64,000 nt of DNA from Hyperoplus lanceolatus (GCA_026929865.2 CM049403.1:23678001-23742000), one strand, 5' to 3'. Counted from the stretch's first letter, positions 31,234-44,120 are shown. Notes: generated from the sequence alone by a model not told the origin. Numbers and translations are program-made.

Positions 31234-31958
31234 GGCTTTTTAGCACCTCTGCACTTCTTGGCTATGTGCCCTTTTTTCTGGCAGTTATGGCAAGCGGCAT
31301 CTTTAAAACCACAGTCATTAGCAAGATGCACTCCCCCACAGCGGTAACACTCAACTGACTTCATCGGCTTGCCTCTCCCTTCATTAAACAGACGGTTAAC
31401 GGCGCCCTGTGGCACACTGGCGTTAGCTGCTTGAATGTCTTTAGAGTTGATAGCTGCCGTTTCCATTGCATGAGCAATCTCCAGCGCTTTCTTGAAAGTT
31501 AGCGTGACTTCACCTAGCAATCGGCGCTGAATGCTGTCATTGTTGATACCACAGACTAACCTGTCCCGTAGCATGTCGTCAAGCACCGGTCCAAACTCAC
31601 AATATTCCTACAGTTGTCTCAGCTCCGCCACGAATGCAGCAACTGAAACTCCAGCTTTGCGTGAATGTGTGTCGAACTTGAGGCGCTGAACAATCACTGA
31701 CGGCCTGGGGTTGTGATGCTCTTGCACCAGCTTCACCAAGTCTTTGAATGACAATTCGCCTGGCTTCCGTGGCGTTGCTAAATTGCGTATCAACTTGTAC
31801 GTCTTGGCACCGCACGCACTGAGGAGAATCGATCTTTTCCTTTCGACCTCCTTAATGTTATTCGCCAGGAAAAAGTGCTCCAGTCTCTTGACATATTCAA
31901 TCCAGTCACCATCCAGCTCGACGAATTCACTGAGCGTGCCGACCGTGGTAGTAGACAT
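31182..31958 (-). pseudogene. gag: Gag with one in-frame stop
   Basis: The frame starts MSTTTVGTLSEFVELDGDWI, with the gypsy Gag pattern W.EY..RLEHFF near residue 19. It reaches AELRQL, then a TAG at 31608-31610, and continues in the same frame EYCEFGPVLDDMLRDRLVCG to a CX2CX4HX4C knuckle: CYRCGGVHLANDC and then CHNCQKKGHIAKKC. The stop is a single codon in mid-Gag, so it looks like a point mutation and not a gag-pol readthrough site. The 3' end runs into the pol deletion junction near 31200. Confidence 0.85.
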
Positions 31959-32025
31959 GCTGCAAGATAAAAGTCACACGGAACTTCTTCTTCGACACTA
32001 ACGTTACTCCGTCATCGATGTTTTA

Positions 32026-32038
32026 ATCCTCGTCGCCA
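32026..32038 (-). other. Primer binding site, matches tRNA-Ser(GCU) 3' end
   Basis: On the minus strand TGGCGACGAGGAT lies four bases inside the 5' LTR. It is complementary to the 3' end ATCCTCGTCG-CCA that I recall for vertebrate tRNA-Ser(GCU). Confidence 0.75.
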
Positions 32039-32042
32039 AAAG

Positions 32043-32234
32043 TGTGGTAACCCGAGGGCAATAATGCATGCACACTTGTACTCAGTTTTGGGTCTTTACT
32101 GAAACCAATGCTCACAGCATAGTAGCCAAACGTACATGAGACATGCAGGTGGAGCAAAAACAATAACCCAACGGCGGGGTACACAGGTGTCGGTCCAAAG
32201 GTTCCGGGGTGCAACACTAACTCAGTATATAACA
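32043..32234 (-). repeat. 5' LTR of the minus-strand gypsy element
   Basis: 192 bp, about 98% identical to the partner LTR; followed by the ATAAC target duplication. Confidence 0.95.
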
Positions 32235-32603
32235 ATAACCTTGTTTGACTTGTGAAATGGGGGACTTAAAGAACATTTTGATTTTGGCTGTAGTATACTA
32301 GGTACTTGTACTATATTAACTGGGTGAAATATAATTGCATTACTAAAAAGACTAAAATACAAATGTCATTGACTAAGACTAGACTTAAATGTCATCAGTT
32401 TTTGTTGACTAAGACTAGACGAAAATAGTCCCAGATAATTCTGACTAAGAGAAGACTAACAAGCGCAAGACTTTTAGTCAACTGAAACTTGACTAGACTA
32501 AAAAGCGTGACTAAGACTAATAAAAACTAAAATGACAGTTTGACACAAAGACTAGACTAAAACTAAACTTAAAACAGCCGCCAAAAACAACTCTACTTGG
32601 TAG

Positions 32604-33350
32604 TGTACCTTGTTGATGGTAGAGCTGACAGATTGCATACAAAACAGTTCCCAAACACACGACTACCAATAAGATATTTCAGAATATAATCAATTTCATT
32701 AAAATGCAATGCAAAAAACAACAAATACAAAAGCTAAGTGCAGTAAACACTGGTACAGTTAACAACAGGGCCTTGAAAATTACATTATATATACATGCAG
32801 TGATTACAGTTTAACATAACACACCATATGTTCAGAGCATAGACACGTTGATCCTCACATAAGAAGCAACCAAATGTGACCAAATGTGTAGCACAACCTA
32901 GAAGAGACAGTGATTTTAGGTTATTGATATTTCTGAAGACCTTACACAAATTGTTCACACTCTTGTCTGTCCCTAGTAACTGGCTTTGAAATAAACAGTG
33001 TAAACATGAGGGCTCAGGTAGCTAATACGATTTCCAATTTGTTAGGTTATTGCTGTTTGGGTCTAACTTTTCTTGAGGGAAATATCTCGATTTTCTTTTC
33101 TCTTGATCAGGTTGATCTTATACTTGACTGTAATCCCCATGACAGACTTTAACACTTTAACCTTAAACAGACATGTTGATCACTGTATCGAGCTTACACA
33201 AAGAAATGTTGCACTCGGAGCCACAAGAGGGAAGAACAACAAACACAAATCTAATTTCAGTGAACTCCTGACTCTTCTTCACAAAGCATGCAACAAGTCA
33301 ATGTGTTAAATGTTGCAATGCCTGCATTCAGCATGTTAAGTAGTGGCAGT
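32604..33350. other. No gene recognised
   Basis: Intronic DNA between two DNA elements; no ORF or repeat I can support. Confidence 0.5.
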
Positions 33351-34774
33351 GGCCCTCATTTATCAACCGTGCGTAGACCAGAAAAATGGGTGTACGTACA
33401 TTTCCACGCAAATCTCGGCATTTATCAATATTGACGTGAGCGTAGGATACGCTCAAATCCCACGCCAGCTCTCAGGTCGTGTACGCACGTTTGTAAACAG
33501 CATGGACTCGCAGGCTGTGCCGGGTAGCCGATGACTTTGTTGTACAATTATTTGAAGGTAATACAAATGCAGTGTTTGCTCAGACCGAAATAAAGATATT
33601 AATCACTTAAAATTGTGCAGCTTATGGTGTGCAACTGAGTAGGAGAGCTGATTCAATAGTGCGCACACCGGCCACTTAGGAGCGCTGCATGGGACTGCGT
33701 AAGGGCAGTTATCTTCGACTTGGAGCAGCTGGGGGGACACTGAGGCACGGGGGCTGCATTCATTCAAAATGTTAGCCTAAGTATTACATATGTAGTAGGC
33801 CTACACTGCTCTTTATGATAAAAAATACACGGCACAACATTCAACTTAACATTTTATTTATTTGACGCACTTTTTAGATGTTAGTTCCTCTTTTAATGTG
33901 TCATTGATCGCTTAAGCGAGCGATTTATTTCCACCGTTAACCGGCACGTTTTTCCGATCTGCTAGTGGAGCAGCTCAGCAGGACAGTGGGCGCTCTCACA
34001 GCTGATCGTTGCCAGGTCGGCTTGTGCAGCTGACGGCCGGGCTGACCACTCGTGCCAAGCGTATGCTGTCATACAGTAAAACGCAAAATGTGTTATTTTT
34101 AGTTTTTAAACCCCTTTTGAGTAGTGCTATCTAAAAGGGCCAATACATTTTAATCATTCAAATCTCTGCAGACGTGTATTTCTTTTATGGGGACCATTAT
34201 CTGCGTCTTTTTCTCCTCTACCACTTATATTATGCCCGCACGTTGGTTGCATTTCAGAACAGCAACACGCTTTTTTTAGTGGCGATTTTTGAGTCAGACC
34301 ACTTTTTCTTCATCTATGTAAAGAAATGGCGACATATAATTGTATATGCTGTTTTATAGCATTTGAGCGCTGGAAATCGCTTGTTGTCAACATCAACGCT
34401 GTTGACCGCAGCAGTTATTTCCTTCCTAACTGCTGACTTTCGTTCTTTGATGCCACTTGTAATGCTCCAAAATGAAACTTTTTTTTTCTACTTTTATTAT
34501 GTTATTCTGTCAATTTCTGCTTCAGAGAAGTTCCTTTTCTGTGCTGTAATGCGCATATCCATGTCGTAAAACCTCTGGGCGAGGCCTCTAAACTGAGAAA
34601 ATATAGGGGCGTGATACGATTGTTTTCAGCCGCTGCATTTATCAATAATGGCCTGGCGTACGCCGAGATTGGCGAGATACGACTGTTTGATAAATCCCAC
34701 GCGATACCTGGCGTAGGGAGGTATTTGCGCCAGAATCTGCACCAGTTTCCACGCAAGTTTGATCAATGAGGGCC
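33351..34774. mobile_element. Nonautonomous DNA element with GGCCCTCATTTATCAA termini
   Basis: GGCCCTCATTTATCAA at 33351 is mirrored by TTGATCAATGAGGGCC at 34759-34774. Subterminal CGTACGC/GCGTA words recur inverted (ACGCTCAAATCCCACG left, TAAATCCCACGCGATA right). The 1424-bp body has no transposase. The end sequence is a familiar teleost repeat. No exact target duplication was found. Confidence 0.75.
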
Positions 34775-36740
34775 AATAAGTGGAAAAATGCTTTACTTGA
34801 GTGCCAACAGTTGGTATGTTAAATCCATATTTGAATATGTATCACATAGGTGGTGCGGCAGAAGCTGTGGTTATGCCTCTTGTTAAGGATTAGTTGTACT
34901 GAGGAGGAGTGCTTGTAAATGATAAATATAATGTTCTTAATCACATAGGTGACCTTATAAAGAGCTCCTGAAAATGTTATCGAACCAGCAATTCATTGGC
35001 AGACACACTACAGTGTTTAATTAAAATGTTTCGTATACATGGTATTTTTAGTGAGAACAGATGAAACAGGTGAGGCAAGACACGACTGAAAATAATACAT
35101 TAGGTGAGCCAGGGCAGCATGGTCCATTTTCCATATGTCAAATTACATTTAAGAGCGATAAACATGCCTGTATTGATATGCAAAACATTGCTGAGTGCAT
35201 TTTATCTCATTATATATCTTGTTTGATTATTTACTTGACATCACCTGTCTACTCCGTATAGATGTATGAGTGTAAATCGGTTTGAAATTGTAAAATGAAG
35301 AATGAGACAGCACTTTTATGTTTCCTACAGTAAAATGTTTATTTTCTTTCTTAACGTAATGCCTATAGATGTATTTGATACGAAATACACTTGATTCATG
35401 TGGTGTGCAAATTACAGTATGTTTCATGAACTGCACACATTGCATGTAATCACCAGCATATTTTGGCAATTAAAACAACTTTGTGAAATTTTTTGGTTCA
35501 CCTGTAATGGTTTGAATATAGATTGAAAAAAACACTTATAGACTACTCGTATACCAAATGACAAATAAGATTAATATAGAAGCCAACTAAATGTCATGGT
35601 ATTTCTTTACTTCAAGGGAGAGAAATTGCCCATGAAAAAAAAATGTTGCCCCAAAAAGAAGAGAAGCCCCTAATGTTCTGACCTTTTGGTGAAAGTCAGC
35701 CCCATAGTCTCACCCAGGGTATTCATCCAGAATGGGAAACAAATATGTGACCTTCTCTGAGCCACACTTGGGACTGTCAAAAGGTTTGCTTGTCCATTAG
35801 TTCCTTGCTTTGGATTTGCTCTTCCTCCCTGTGGTGTCTTGTAAATGGATGCTTAACCTTCACTGCATATATTACTGTTGAGTGTTAGCACTGAAAATAT
35901 AATAAGTGGTCAAATATTTTAGATGGGAGAACATCACATATGACTGATACCATTAGTTACATTCAAAAAAAGATACTAGCACTCAACACTCAAAGTCTGT
36001 TGCCTAATTATATTTTGCTGTCCAGTTCCAATGACATAGTTACCTTGTTTATTATGTATTCATGAATCAGTGTAGTGGCATGGTAACAAGCAGATTGGAC
36101 ATGTGTAAATCAGCTTTAGTAACACATTCTGGTGCTACTTTTCTCACCATTCGGTGTTGATACATTCCACTTTGCAGCAGTGAACACCATATGCAGTTTT
36201 TAACGAAGCTAATTCCCAAAAGTGGTCTCTAAGCTGATAGAAATACAGAACATCTGATTAATTGATGTTCACTGGAATAATGACTAAATGTTGCTTTATC
36301 CTATACATTTTAATCCAATCTTATTTTTAGTCATTTAATTATAATTATTATTTATGTCTGCAATCAATGTATGTCCAAGTCATGATTAAAGGTTACATTA
36401 TTATTCAGTGTTTTTTTACACACACATTTAAAAAGAAGTTTATATTATAAAGGATCAGTTTATGCTACAAACAGTCTGCTATTTGTACATAGAGCAGTGA
36501 ATGTTTGAATATTTTCTGACAACTGTAATTACAATTGCACAGGAGGACAATCTATTTTAAAACAATTATGGTAGGGCCCGACCGAAATTGATTTTGGAGT
36601 GCCAATGCCGATTATTTTCAGAGAAAAATTACGATTAAACGATTAAATCGGCCGATTACATTTTTTTTAAATCCCCAAAATATATATCGACAAAATTAAC
36701 TTTTTTGAGCCCTTTAAAATATATACCCTTTACTGTCGAA
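34775..36740. other. No gene recognised; short hAT-type MITE traces at 36570-36660
   Basis: Mostly featureless. AGGGCCCGACCGAAATTGATTT and CGATTAAATCGGCCGATTA at 36571-36657 resemble decayed hAT-like MITE ends. Confidence 0.4.
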
Positions 36741-37085
36741 AATGTGTACAGGAAGTTTTTCTTTATTGAAATATGCATTGTCTAAAAAAAATAAAGTATT
36801 GCAAATATGTCTAAATTCAGACATTAAGCATTTTATCTTACTGCACCCAACCCTCTGGAACTCCCTCCCCCCAAACATCAGCATCTCAGACTCGATAAAC
36901 TCATTCAAAAGTCAACTCAAAACTCACCTCTTTTAGGAAGCATAATGACACGTGACTCCACTTCAAACCTTATTTTTATTTTTTCTGTGTTTTTTGTTTT
37001 GTTTTTCTACATGTATGATTCTCTATGATGTAAAGTGTCTTTGAGTGACCTCCAAAAAAGCGCCATATAAAGGGGGAACAGTCAA
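36741..37085 (+). mobile_element. LINE (L2/CR1-like) 3' fragment
   Basis: A 64-codon frame ends HPTLWNSLPPNIS...SINSFKSQLKTHLF, the C-terminal end of L2-type ORF2 (WNSLPP, F K S LKTHLF). It is followed by a 3' UTR ending GTGTCTTTGAG...GCGCCATATAAAG, typical of that tail. It is 5'-truncated, with no RT core. Confidence 0.75.
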
Positions 37086-37112
37086 TTGTAAATTAATCCA
37101 ATGTATTACAAC

Positions 37113-37494
37113 TAGGACTGTCAAATTAACACGTTAATTTCAATTAATTAATCACAGAAAAATTAACGTGATTAAAAAAATTAACGCAGATTAATCGCAC
37201 TTCTATAATGCCCTTTGACCCGGTGCAAAAGTGGTGCGGAGCTGCACCTGTAGCTCGCCAAGCCGGGCGCGTGGGTTAAAGGGAGAAAGGTAAAGAGAGA
37301 AGCAGGGGAAAGGGGCCGACTCGAGGGCTCTATGGACGGTTTATGGGATGCATGAAGGTAGGAAGACATCTTACTTAATTCTCCGCAGTGTCCGTGCATT
37401 ATTGATTTAGTGGGTGCAACAATGTAGGCTAGGTTCAAAACAGTAGGCCTATCTCTCAATCTTCCTCCAATGTTGTTTGCTGGCTGTCTAGCAC

Positions 37495-37529
<35 letters not shown>

Positions 37530-37707
37530 AATATTTTTACCTATGAGTAGGCTACGAAATGGTGGCAGTGCAGCGCTGTCTGTTGTGGGAGATGGAAAGT
37601 CGTAATTTTGTCTGCTTGTTTTTTTGAGAAAATTCGGCGCTAGTTCATGTATAAAGCTGGCTGAGGGGAGGAGACAGAAGTTACGAGAGACGGAGAGCGA
37701 GCGAGCG

Positions 37708-37750
<43 letters not shown>

Positions 37751-37885
37751 AACAAACTGTAGTAGGGTATACAGCTGTTTACAAACAGGTATAAAAGTGT
37801 CATATAAGTATGCGATTAATTTAGATTAATTAATCACAGAGCCTGTTATTAATTAGATTAATTTTTTAATCGCTTGACAGCCCTA
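37113..37885. mobile_element. Nonautonomous hAT element with exact 8-bp target duplication
   Basis: Termini TAGGACTGTCAA and TTGACAGCCCTA are inverted repeats. ATTACAAC flanks both sides (37105-37112 and 37886-37893). Subterminal ATTAATTAATCACAGA occurs near both ends. The 773-bp body holds a (GT)n at 37498-37527 and a (GA)n at 37708-37745, with no ORF of its own. Confidence 0.9.
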
Positions 37886-37893
37886 ATTACAAC

Positions 37894-38799
37894 ACACCTG
37901 CTGCTGCTGTATATAGGCTATAGCCTTAATGCTATTCATTTAGGCTACCTCCAGGGCAGCAATACATTTCACACATGATTGCTTGAAAAAAATAAAAATA
38001 AAAAAAAATCGGCAGAAAATCTTTGAAAATTGGTTTTCAGTGCAAACCTTCCTTGTTCTCTTGGAGCCCTGCTTTTCTTTTCTCTCCAGGTGATGAGATT
38101 TTGTGTCTTCAGCTGAGTGGAGCTCTAAAACTGCCTGAGGGCTGGTGGTGGAAAGTGTATCTTCAATCAGTGAATCACAGATGGATATCTTGACTGCCTT
38201 GGAAAACAAAGACACAGCAATGTGAAAGTGTTATTGAAGATGAGATGGGTTAGGTCATAAGAGCAGAGTAAAGACACCAAACAATTCACTAACTGAGGCA
38301 ACATAACAACACATTAAGAAGTTGTATAGCTTCTCAGAAAAACTTTTTTCTATTGTTGAGCAGAACTGCTAAGAGGCTGACTGACAAAGCGCACACCGTA
38401 TTGACAAGAACAGAAGTGCACTGTTGTTGCTGAAAAATGGTATATCGGATTGCATTCCCTCCCACACAATCTCCCTGCTCCTGTCAGTTGCAATGGAATC
38501 ACAAACTTAAATTGTTTTTATATTGTCTCTCACCCCCTCTATTCTTTTTGTATCAGAATCCTCATCCTCCTTCCATTGTGTTTTCTCTGTAGCTTTTGAA
38601 TTTTGCCCCTTGGTAATGTTAGCTGTGCTGCCACTGAGTGTTTGCAGAACAAACTAAGTGCCATATGGGTTTATTTTCCTGTTTGCTGCCTTTGCTCTGT
38701 CTGATCTTTTCTCTCAGCAGGAGACAAAACTATATGAAGAAAAAATGCTTTTCAATCTTCTTACTCACTCAACTTTTTCCCTTCTATAAACCCTTTAGC
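37894..38799. other. No gene recognised
   Basis: No supported coding or repeat feature. Confidence 0.5.
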
Positions 38800-39730
38800 A
38801 ATTATTTCAACTAAGGCTAGTTCTAAATGCAGGTAAAACCAAGATGATGTTCTTTTCTAATAAAAGGAAGGTACCTGCTGTTCTACCCTGTATTATGTCT
38901 GCTCAGGGTATTCCACTTGAGTCTGTGGCCACTTACAAATATCTAGGCATCACAGTGGATGATAGCCTTTCTTTTAAATGTCATGTTGACCAGTTACTGA
39001 ATAAATTGAGGTTAAAGCTGGGGTTTTTCTTCAGAAATAGAGCCTGTTACACTTTCTTGCCACTCCTGGATTATGGGGATGTTGTATATATGAATGCCTC
39101 TGCTCACTCCCTGCATCTGCTGGATGCCGCATATCACGGGGCCTTGAGATTCATAACTGATTGTAAACCCCTCACACATCACTGTACATTGTACTCTCTC
39201 ACAAACTGGTCTTCACTTTCCATGCGCAGAACCACTCACTGGTATCTTTTTATAAATCCATTATCGGACTGCTCCCCTCTTATTTGTCAATGTATCTGGC
39301 ACGGAAACAGTCCGATCACAGCCTATGGTCCCTGGACTTCATCTCATTTGCCATCCCGTCAGTCCGTACTGAACTGGGCAAGAAGGCATTTTCCTACGCT
39401 GCGCCTGCAACCTGGAACAAGCTCCAGCAGAGGCTGAAGCTGTCCAGTTTTATTCCTTTAGGGGATTTTAGACTGCTAGTAGGAAGGCTGTTGAGACAGT
39501 CCGTGGGGGTCTGCACTTGTACATAACTTAACTTGTACTTAACTTGTTCTTTGCCCTTTGTACTGCGTTATTTTACCGTTTGTGTTCTGTGTTGTGTCTC
39601 CTGTATGTTTAGTTAGTCTGTAACTTTGTGTTGCTGCTGATGCCTACCTGAACAGGTCTCTCTTGTAAATGAGACCCTGGGTCTCAATGAGATTTTACCT
39701 GTATAAATAAAGGTTAATAAAAAAAAATTA
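38800..39730 (+). mobile_element. LINE ORF2 C-terminal fragment with 3' tail
   Basis: The frame from 38844 reads KYLGITVDDSLSFKCHVDQL, LPLLDYGDVVYMNAS and LHLLDAAYHGALRFIT, the post-RT region of Jockey/L2-like ORF2. After a frameshift near 39260-39290 a second frame reads SVRTELGKKAFSYAAPATWN to a stop at 39526. The 3' UTR ends AAATAAAGGTTAATAAAAAAA at about 39728. The RT catalytic core is absent, so this is a dead 5'-truncated copy. Confidence 0.85.
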
Positions 39731-39732
39731 GG

Positions 39733-40303
39733 GAGATCCTCAGGGAATCCTCTTGAGTATTCTTATGACTAAAGTCTGACAAACTCTGAAAACCTTTTAA
39801 AATACTTGTATTGATAAGGACATTAACAATATCAAGGTTTAACATCATCTGAACATGTCTTGACTTAGACAATTATCTTTGGATCTGCAGTGTTTAACTA
39901 TAGGAGCTCTGTGGCTGCAGCCTCGAGTATTCAAGGTCACCACGCGGAGGGATAGCCTCAGTAGATGTCCTGTTTAAATAAAACACACTGTTTGCCATTG
40001 AGAAGCTCCCAGCAGACCCTGACAGACGGTTAGATCTGTTGCTGTGTGATGAAAGATGTGATGGTTGAGTCTTTATCTAGCTGAGTCATTCATCATCACC
40101 TCACTTTATCCGAAAGATAAGGTCAGCTCAACCTAGCAGAGCAAGACACAAGTTGTAATGATGTTTTTTTCTATCACACATGCACCCTAGTGCTATTTGA
40201 AACAGGTAAGGCCTTCTTCAAACTGAAACAGAACAATACTTTACAGAACATACTTTTTTTTCAATATATTGTTTTTGGTACTTCATCCTTTTTTATTTTG
40301 TTG
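39733..40303. other. No gene recognised
   Basis: No supported feature. Confidence 0.5.
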
Positions 40304-40449
40304 AAGATCAGAGATAGAGTTGAAATAGGGAGAGAGAGGGGGATGACATGCAGTAAAGATCCCCTGGTCAGATTTGACCCTTTGACCACTGCGACAACGC
40401 CTGAGCCAATATGGTATGCGCCCTACCCACTACGCCACGCAGCGCTCTT
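40304..40449 (-). mobile_element. tRNA-derived SINE, minus strand
   Basis: On the minus strand GTGGCGTAGTGGGTAGGGCG (A-box-like), then CATACCATATTGGCTC, GGGTCAAATCTGACC (B-box-like) and CTTTACTGCATGTCATCCCC. The order and words match the SINE at 48919. It carries internal polymerase III promoter-like boxes but is degenerate, and its body does not fold as a tRNA gene. Confidence 0.75.
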
Positions 40450-40645
40450 GCAGAAGACACTTTGCACCTCTTAATAATTTACCTTATTTTTTTGATGAAT
40501 TTACAATTTTTGAAAGCCCAATGTGACATCTTCTGATGCTTGTATTGTCCGAAACTGAAACATTTTCAATTTGCAATGATATGTTTCACAAAAAAACAAA
40601 AGATTATAAAAAAAAATTAAAAACTATTTACCTGGTTGTTTTCGC

Positions 40646-41037
40646 TAGATAAATAGGGCTGTGTATCGAAGTTCATTACTTTTTCGGTAGTGACAGAAAT
40701 GCCTCAATACCATCGAGTATCGAAAAATGTAGGGTATTGAAATATCAAGTATCAGAAAATGCAATTAATCCAAAGATGTAAAAGTACTGGTGATTGGCGA
40801 TGTGGAGTTGCAGTGTTACATGAGATAAAAAATGTTTGGTAATCTGTAGGCATTTAATACTAATTATCTAACTTGAAGTTTGATTTATGGATATTTTGTA
40901 TGCTTTTTTTACGATAATGTGTGATGTCATCTTGTTAAAACTGATTTCATAAAATTGGTATCGATAAAAGTATCTTTCATGAACTGGTATTGAAGTCAAG
41001 GTATTGGTATCTGTATCAATATCAAATTTTTCACCCC
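40646..41037. mobile_element. Decayed hAT-like MITE
   Basis: Begins TAGGGCTGTGTATCGAAG and contains many GTATCGA/GGTATTG words on both strands, a familiar fish MITE pattern. The right end is unclear and no target duplication was seen. Confidence 0.4.
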
Positions 41038-44000
41038 TTTATGTGTCACCCCTTTATGTGCAGTTATATGCATATCAAATTTAATTGTTGTCAAATGTTA
41101 TGTTGGACCACGGTTTGCCCATGCATTTTGTGTGTGGTTTGAATATATTGTCACGATTGTCATGAATTGTGCCGATTAACAAAACTTTTAAAAGGTTTGG
41201 ATGGTACACATTCAAATGGAAACTTGTTTGTTTATACTTCATCCCACAGATCCTCAGAACACACATAGGCCTTTAATTAGGAAATATTCCAAGGTGATTT
41301 TGTTTAGATCACTGATGTTCTGAAACTAAACATACAGTGATTGTTTTTTGTTGGCTATAAACACTGAACGCCAACTGCAAATTATGATGAATGAGTCATT
41401 TGAAATAAACGGCAACGTTAAGTAGAACGTGACCTTAAATAATGAATGACTCATCCTTACTTTAAATTTAATTTGCACATTCTGTACGCTAAACAAACAT
41501 AAATAATCAAAAAGGAATTGCTATAAGATTATCCTATTCGTTACCATCTACACAGTATGTTTGCAGTGAGGAATGCACTCTAGAGTAGTATGTTTTTGAA
41601 TTGTGTTTTAATTTAGTGTTTACTCTTATTGTTATTTTCCGTCACAGACAAAGATAAAACAAATCTTTTTTGGTGTCCCACAACGAGCCATCAAGGCAAA
41701 ATTGTAACATTTGAACATAGACACCGGCAGATATAAATGAAGGTTTCAAACTGAACTCAATTGATCAACTGCACTGTATTATCAGCCTGGTGGGAGTCTC
41801 TCCAACATAGGATACTGGCTTTGATCCCAGCTTTCGGGCCTTTTCCAGAGTAGTCCAGAATGAGCCTCTTCGTGTTCCTGGCTCTTCTTCCCAGGAGCTG
41901 GCTGGGAATCAATGACTCCATCTGGACAAGCTTATCACCGTCACCGCTCTGTGCATCTCTTTTTCCCTATGTTACCTTCTCTAATATGCTTCTCAAATGT
42001 TGCTTTTATATACATTTTTGGAATGCAATTGGCAATATCCTGAGTTTATAAGCAGATTAATCTTAAACAACAACACCAACAGACACAAGCAAAACATGTG
42101 CAATAATTACACTCAGTAGATAAAAAAAAAATGTTTTCTGCATTATCACATCAAAATCAATGTGCCAGATAATGTATAAGTGTTGTGATATATTGTATTT
42201 ATCTTATATGAATCGTTTTACTCCTAAGTGCACTTAGTTGTTTTAATAAAACAAATCAGTAGCTATCCATCCAAATGTAGTGCATCCTTAAACTGAATTT
42301 CAAGTAAACCTGAAAAAAGTTTTAACTGATGTAAAACTACGACAGATTTTTTCATAATGTAGTGTTCTAACTTTTAGGGGTGCCCATTTCTTAAATTGAG
42401 ACAGCCTCTTAAAATGTTTGCCTTGCCTTCTAGAAACGTGCTCACTAATGAATGTTCAGAGGTTCAGCTTTTTTTTAATATCACCAGTAATGGAATTCTG
42501 CTCAAGGTGGAAACATTAATCAAATGCCTATTATTCTTTGCAACTCTAAGATGCTGAACTCGAATAATTTTTCTGTACATGTTACAATATGCAAATGTTC
42601 TCCCTGATCATTTTTATTAGTTCTTCTGCCCTCCTTCCCTTTCAATTTGTTAAGTTCCCACTCCAACACTTGTCAGTCACCTTGATGAACTATAAGGAGT
42701 CGTAAGACTGCCTACACACTGTACTGTATTTAGTCGGAACTTCTCTTACCCCTGAGTTGAATCATTGCAAAGTCAACTCAATGGTATTTCTTTACAGTAT
42801 CGAGAACTTAATCTGCTGCATTGCGATAGTTTTTTCTTGAAAATCAAAGTCAATATATATTTTGATCAAACAGAAATATGCTTTTCATTTTTTTTTGGAA
42901 GTACTTTGAAATGCTAGAAATGGTGATAAAGGTGGAATAACTTGAACATTGAACATGAAGAAGACTTTTGCAAACCATGCTTTTTTATTTGGAAAATCAT
43001 GTCGGTGATTTGTATTTAGCAACATACAGTAAAGTACATCAAACACTAGCTTGTCAGCACCTTACAGGCAGAAGAACCACACCTAGCTCATTGATGGCCA
43101 CACTCACAAGCTTCACTCATGTAAAATGGTTTCCTGAAATGGTTTGAGGATTATCGAAGAGCAAACGAAAAAAATATGGAATTATCCTAAAAATGTAAAA
43201 AGAAAATGCAGGTCTGAAACTCCAGATTTTGTATCAATCTAAATAACTGGAAATATTTTTGAGGTACAAAATTGTTACTGTATTGAACTGTTGCCTACTT
43301 CTTCCAAATTTGGAAGCATGGATTTCTGTCATTGTAACACCATCTTTTTTTAAATTGAAAATATAGCATAAATATAGCCTGTAGCTTTCAGTAACAGCTG
43401 CTGGTTTAGGAAGAGAGAAGTGTATTTATTAAAGAATATTATATTTTCTGTATGTAGAAGGGTTGTTTCCATCTCTTTTTATTAAAATGGATGGTTGAGT
43501 ATGTGAGAGGCAGAATGTTGTTGTTAACACTTACATATACCGGATCTTAATGGATAACACAATGTGTGTACTGTTAACTCCCAAAACTTTTCAAATTCCT
43601 AATGCAAGCTTCTGTGTTTAAAACTTAATTAGTGTGTGTTTCTCAGCTCAGCCAGCCCTGGGTGTGTGCTTGTATGTTCTTGATCTGGTGTTGGTGTTGG
43701 GAGGAGGAAGGCTAACCTATGTGACTCAATCAAATAAACAGTTCCACATATCCCGGCATTAGTCACTTTTAATAAAGACACGGGGCTCAACCCGTTGTCT
43801 ATTCTCCACATTTAAATTCACTTAAGGCAGTTTTTTATGTTTAAGAATAATTTTCTGGCAGTCAGCCCAACCCCTACTTCAGATGATTTGGATTGTTTGT
43901 AGGGTTAAAGGGGTTCAAAACCCAATAGGGGTCCCACCTTAGAGATACAGCTATGTTGCTGCAAAGTCCCTTAGATAAATGTTTCATCAAATGCCAGACA

Positions 44001-44120
44001 TTTAACAATGTGCAGGGCTACCATCTGCTGGTCCCATTAGGGCAGTACCTCATACAACAGCTACAAAATGTCAAACTGAATAATACATTTGGACCCATTT
44101 TCTATTTGTCCATAACTATA
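41038..44120. other. No gene recognised
   Basis: About 3 kb of AT-rich intron. The few ORFs over 60 codons (near 41860 and 43629-43811) have no domain and no splice support. Confidence 0.5.

Larger units (their letters stand above)
28917..32234 (-). mobile_element. Deleted Ty3/gypsy element, minus strand, complete LTRs and 5-bp TSD
   Basis: Two 192-bp LTRs (28917-29108 and 32043-32234) bracket gag and a partial pol. ATAAC flanks both sides (28912-28916 and 32235-32239). LTRs start TG and end CA. A primer binding site and polypurine tract are present in the right places. Protease and most of reverse transcriptase are absent, so it cannot move alone. Four mismatches between LTRs imply a recent insertion. 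Confidence 0.95.
26708..32595. mobile_element. 5.9-kb hAT-like element with exact 8-bp target duplication, hosting nested insertions
   Basis: Left end TAGTGTTGTTTTTGTCAACG, right end CGCCAAAAACAACTCTA inverted. The flanks carry CTTGGTAG at 26700-26707 and again at 32596-32603, an exact 8-bp duplication as hAT elements make. The ends are rich in GACTAAGACTAGAC-type words. The body is mostly later insertions (27631-28396 and 28917-32234), and no transposase of its own is recognisable, so it was nonautonomous. Confidence 0.8.
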
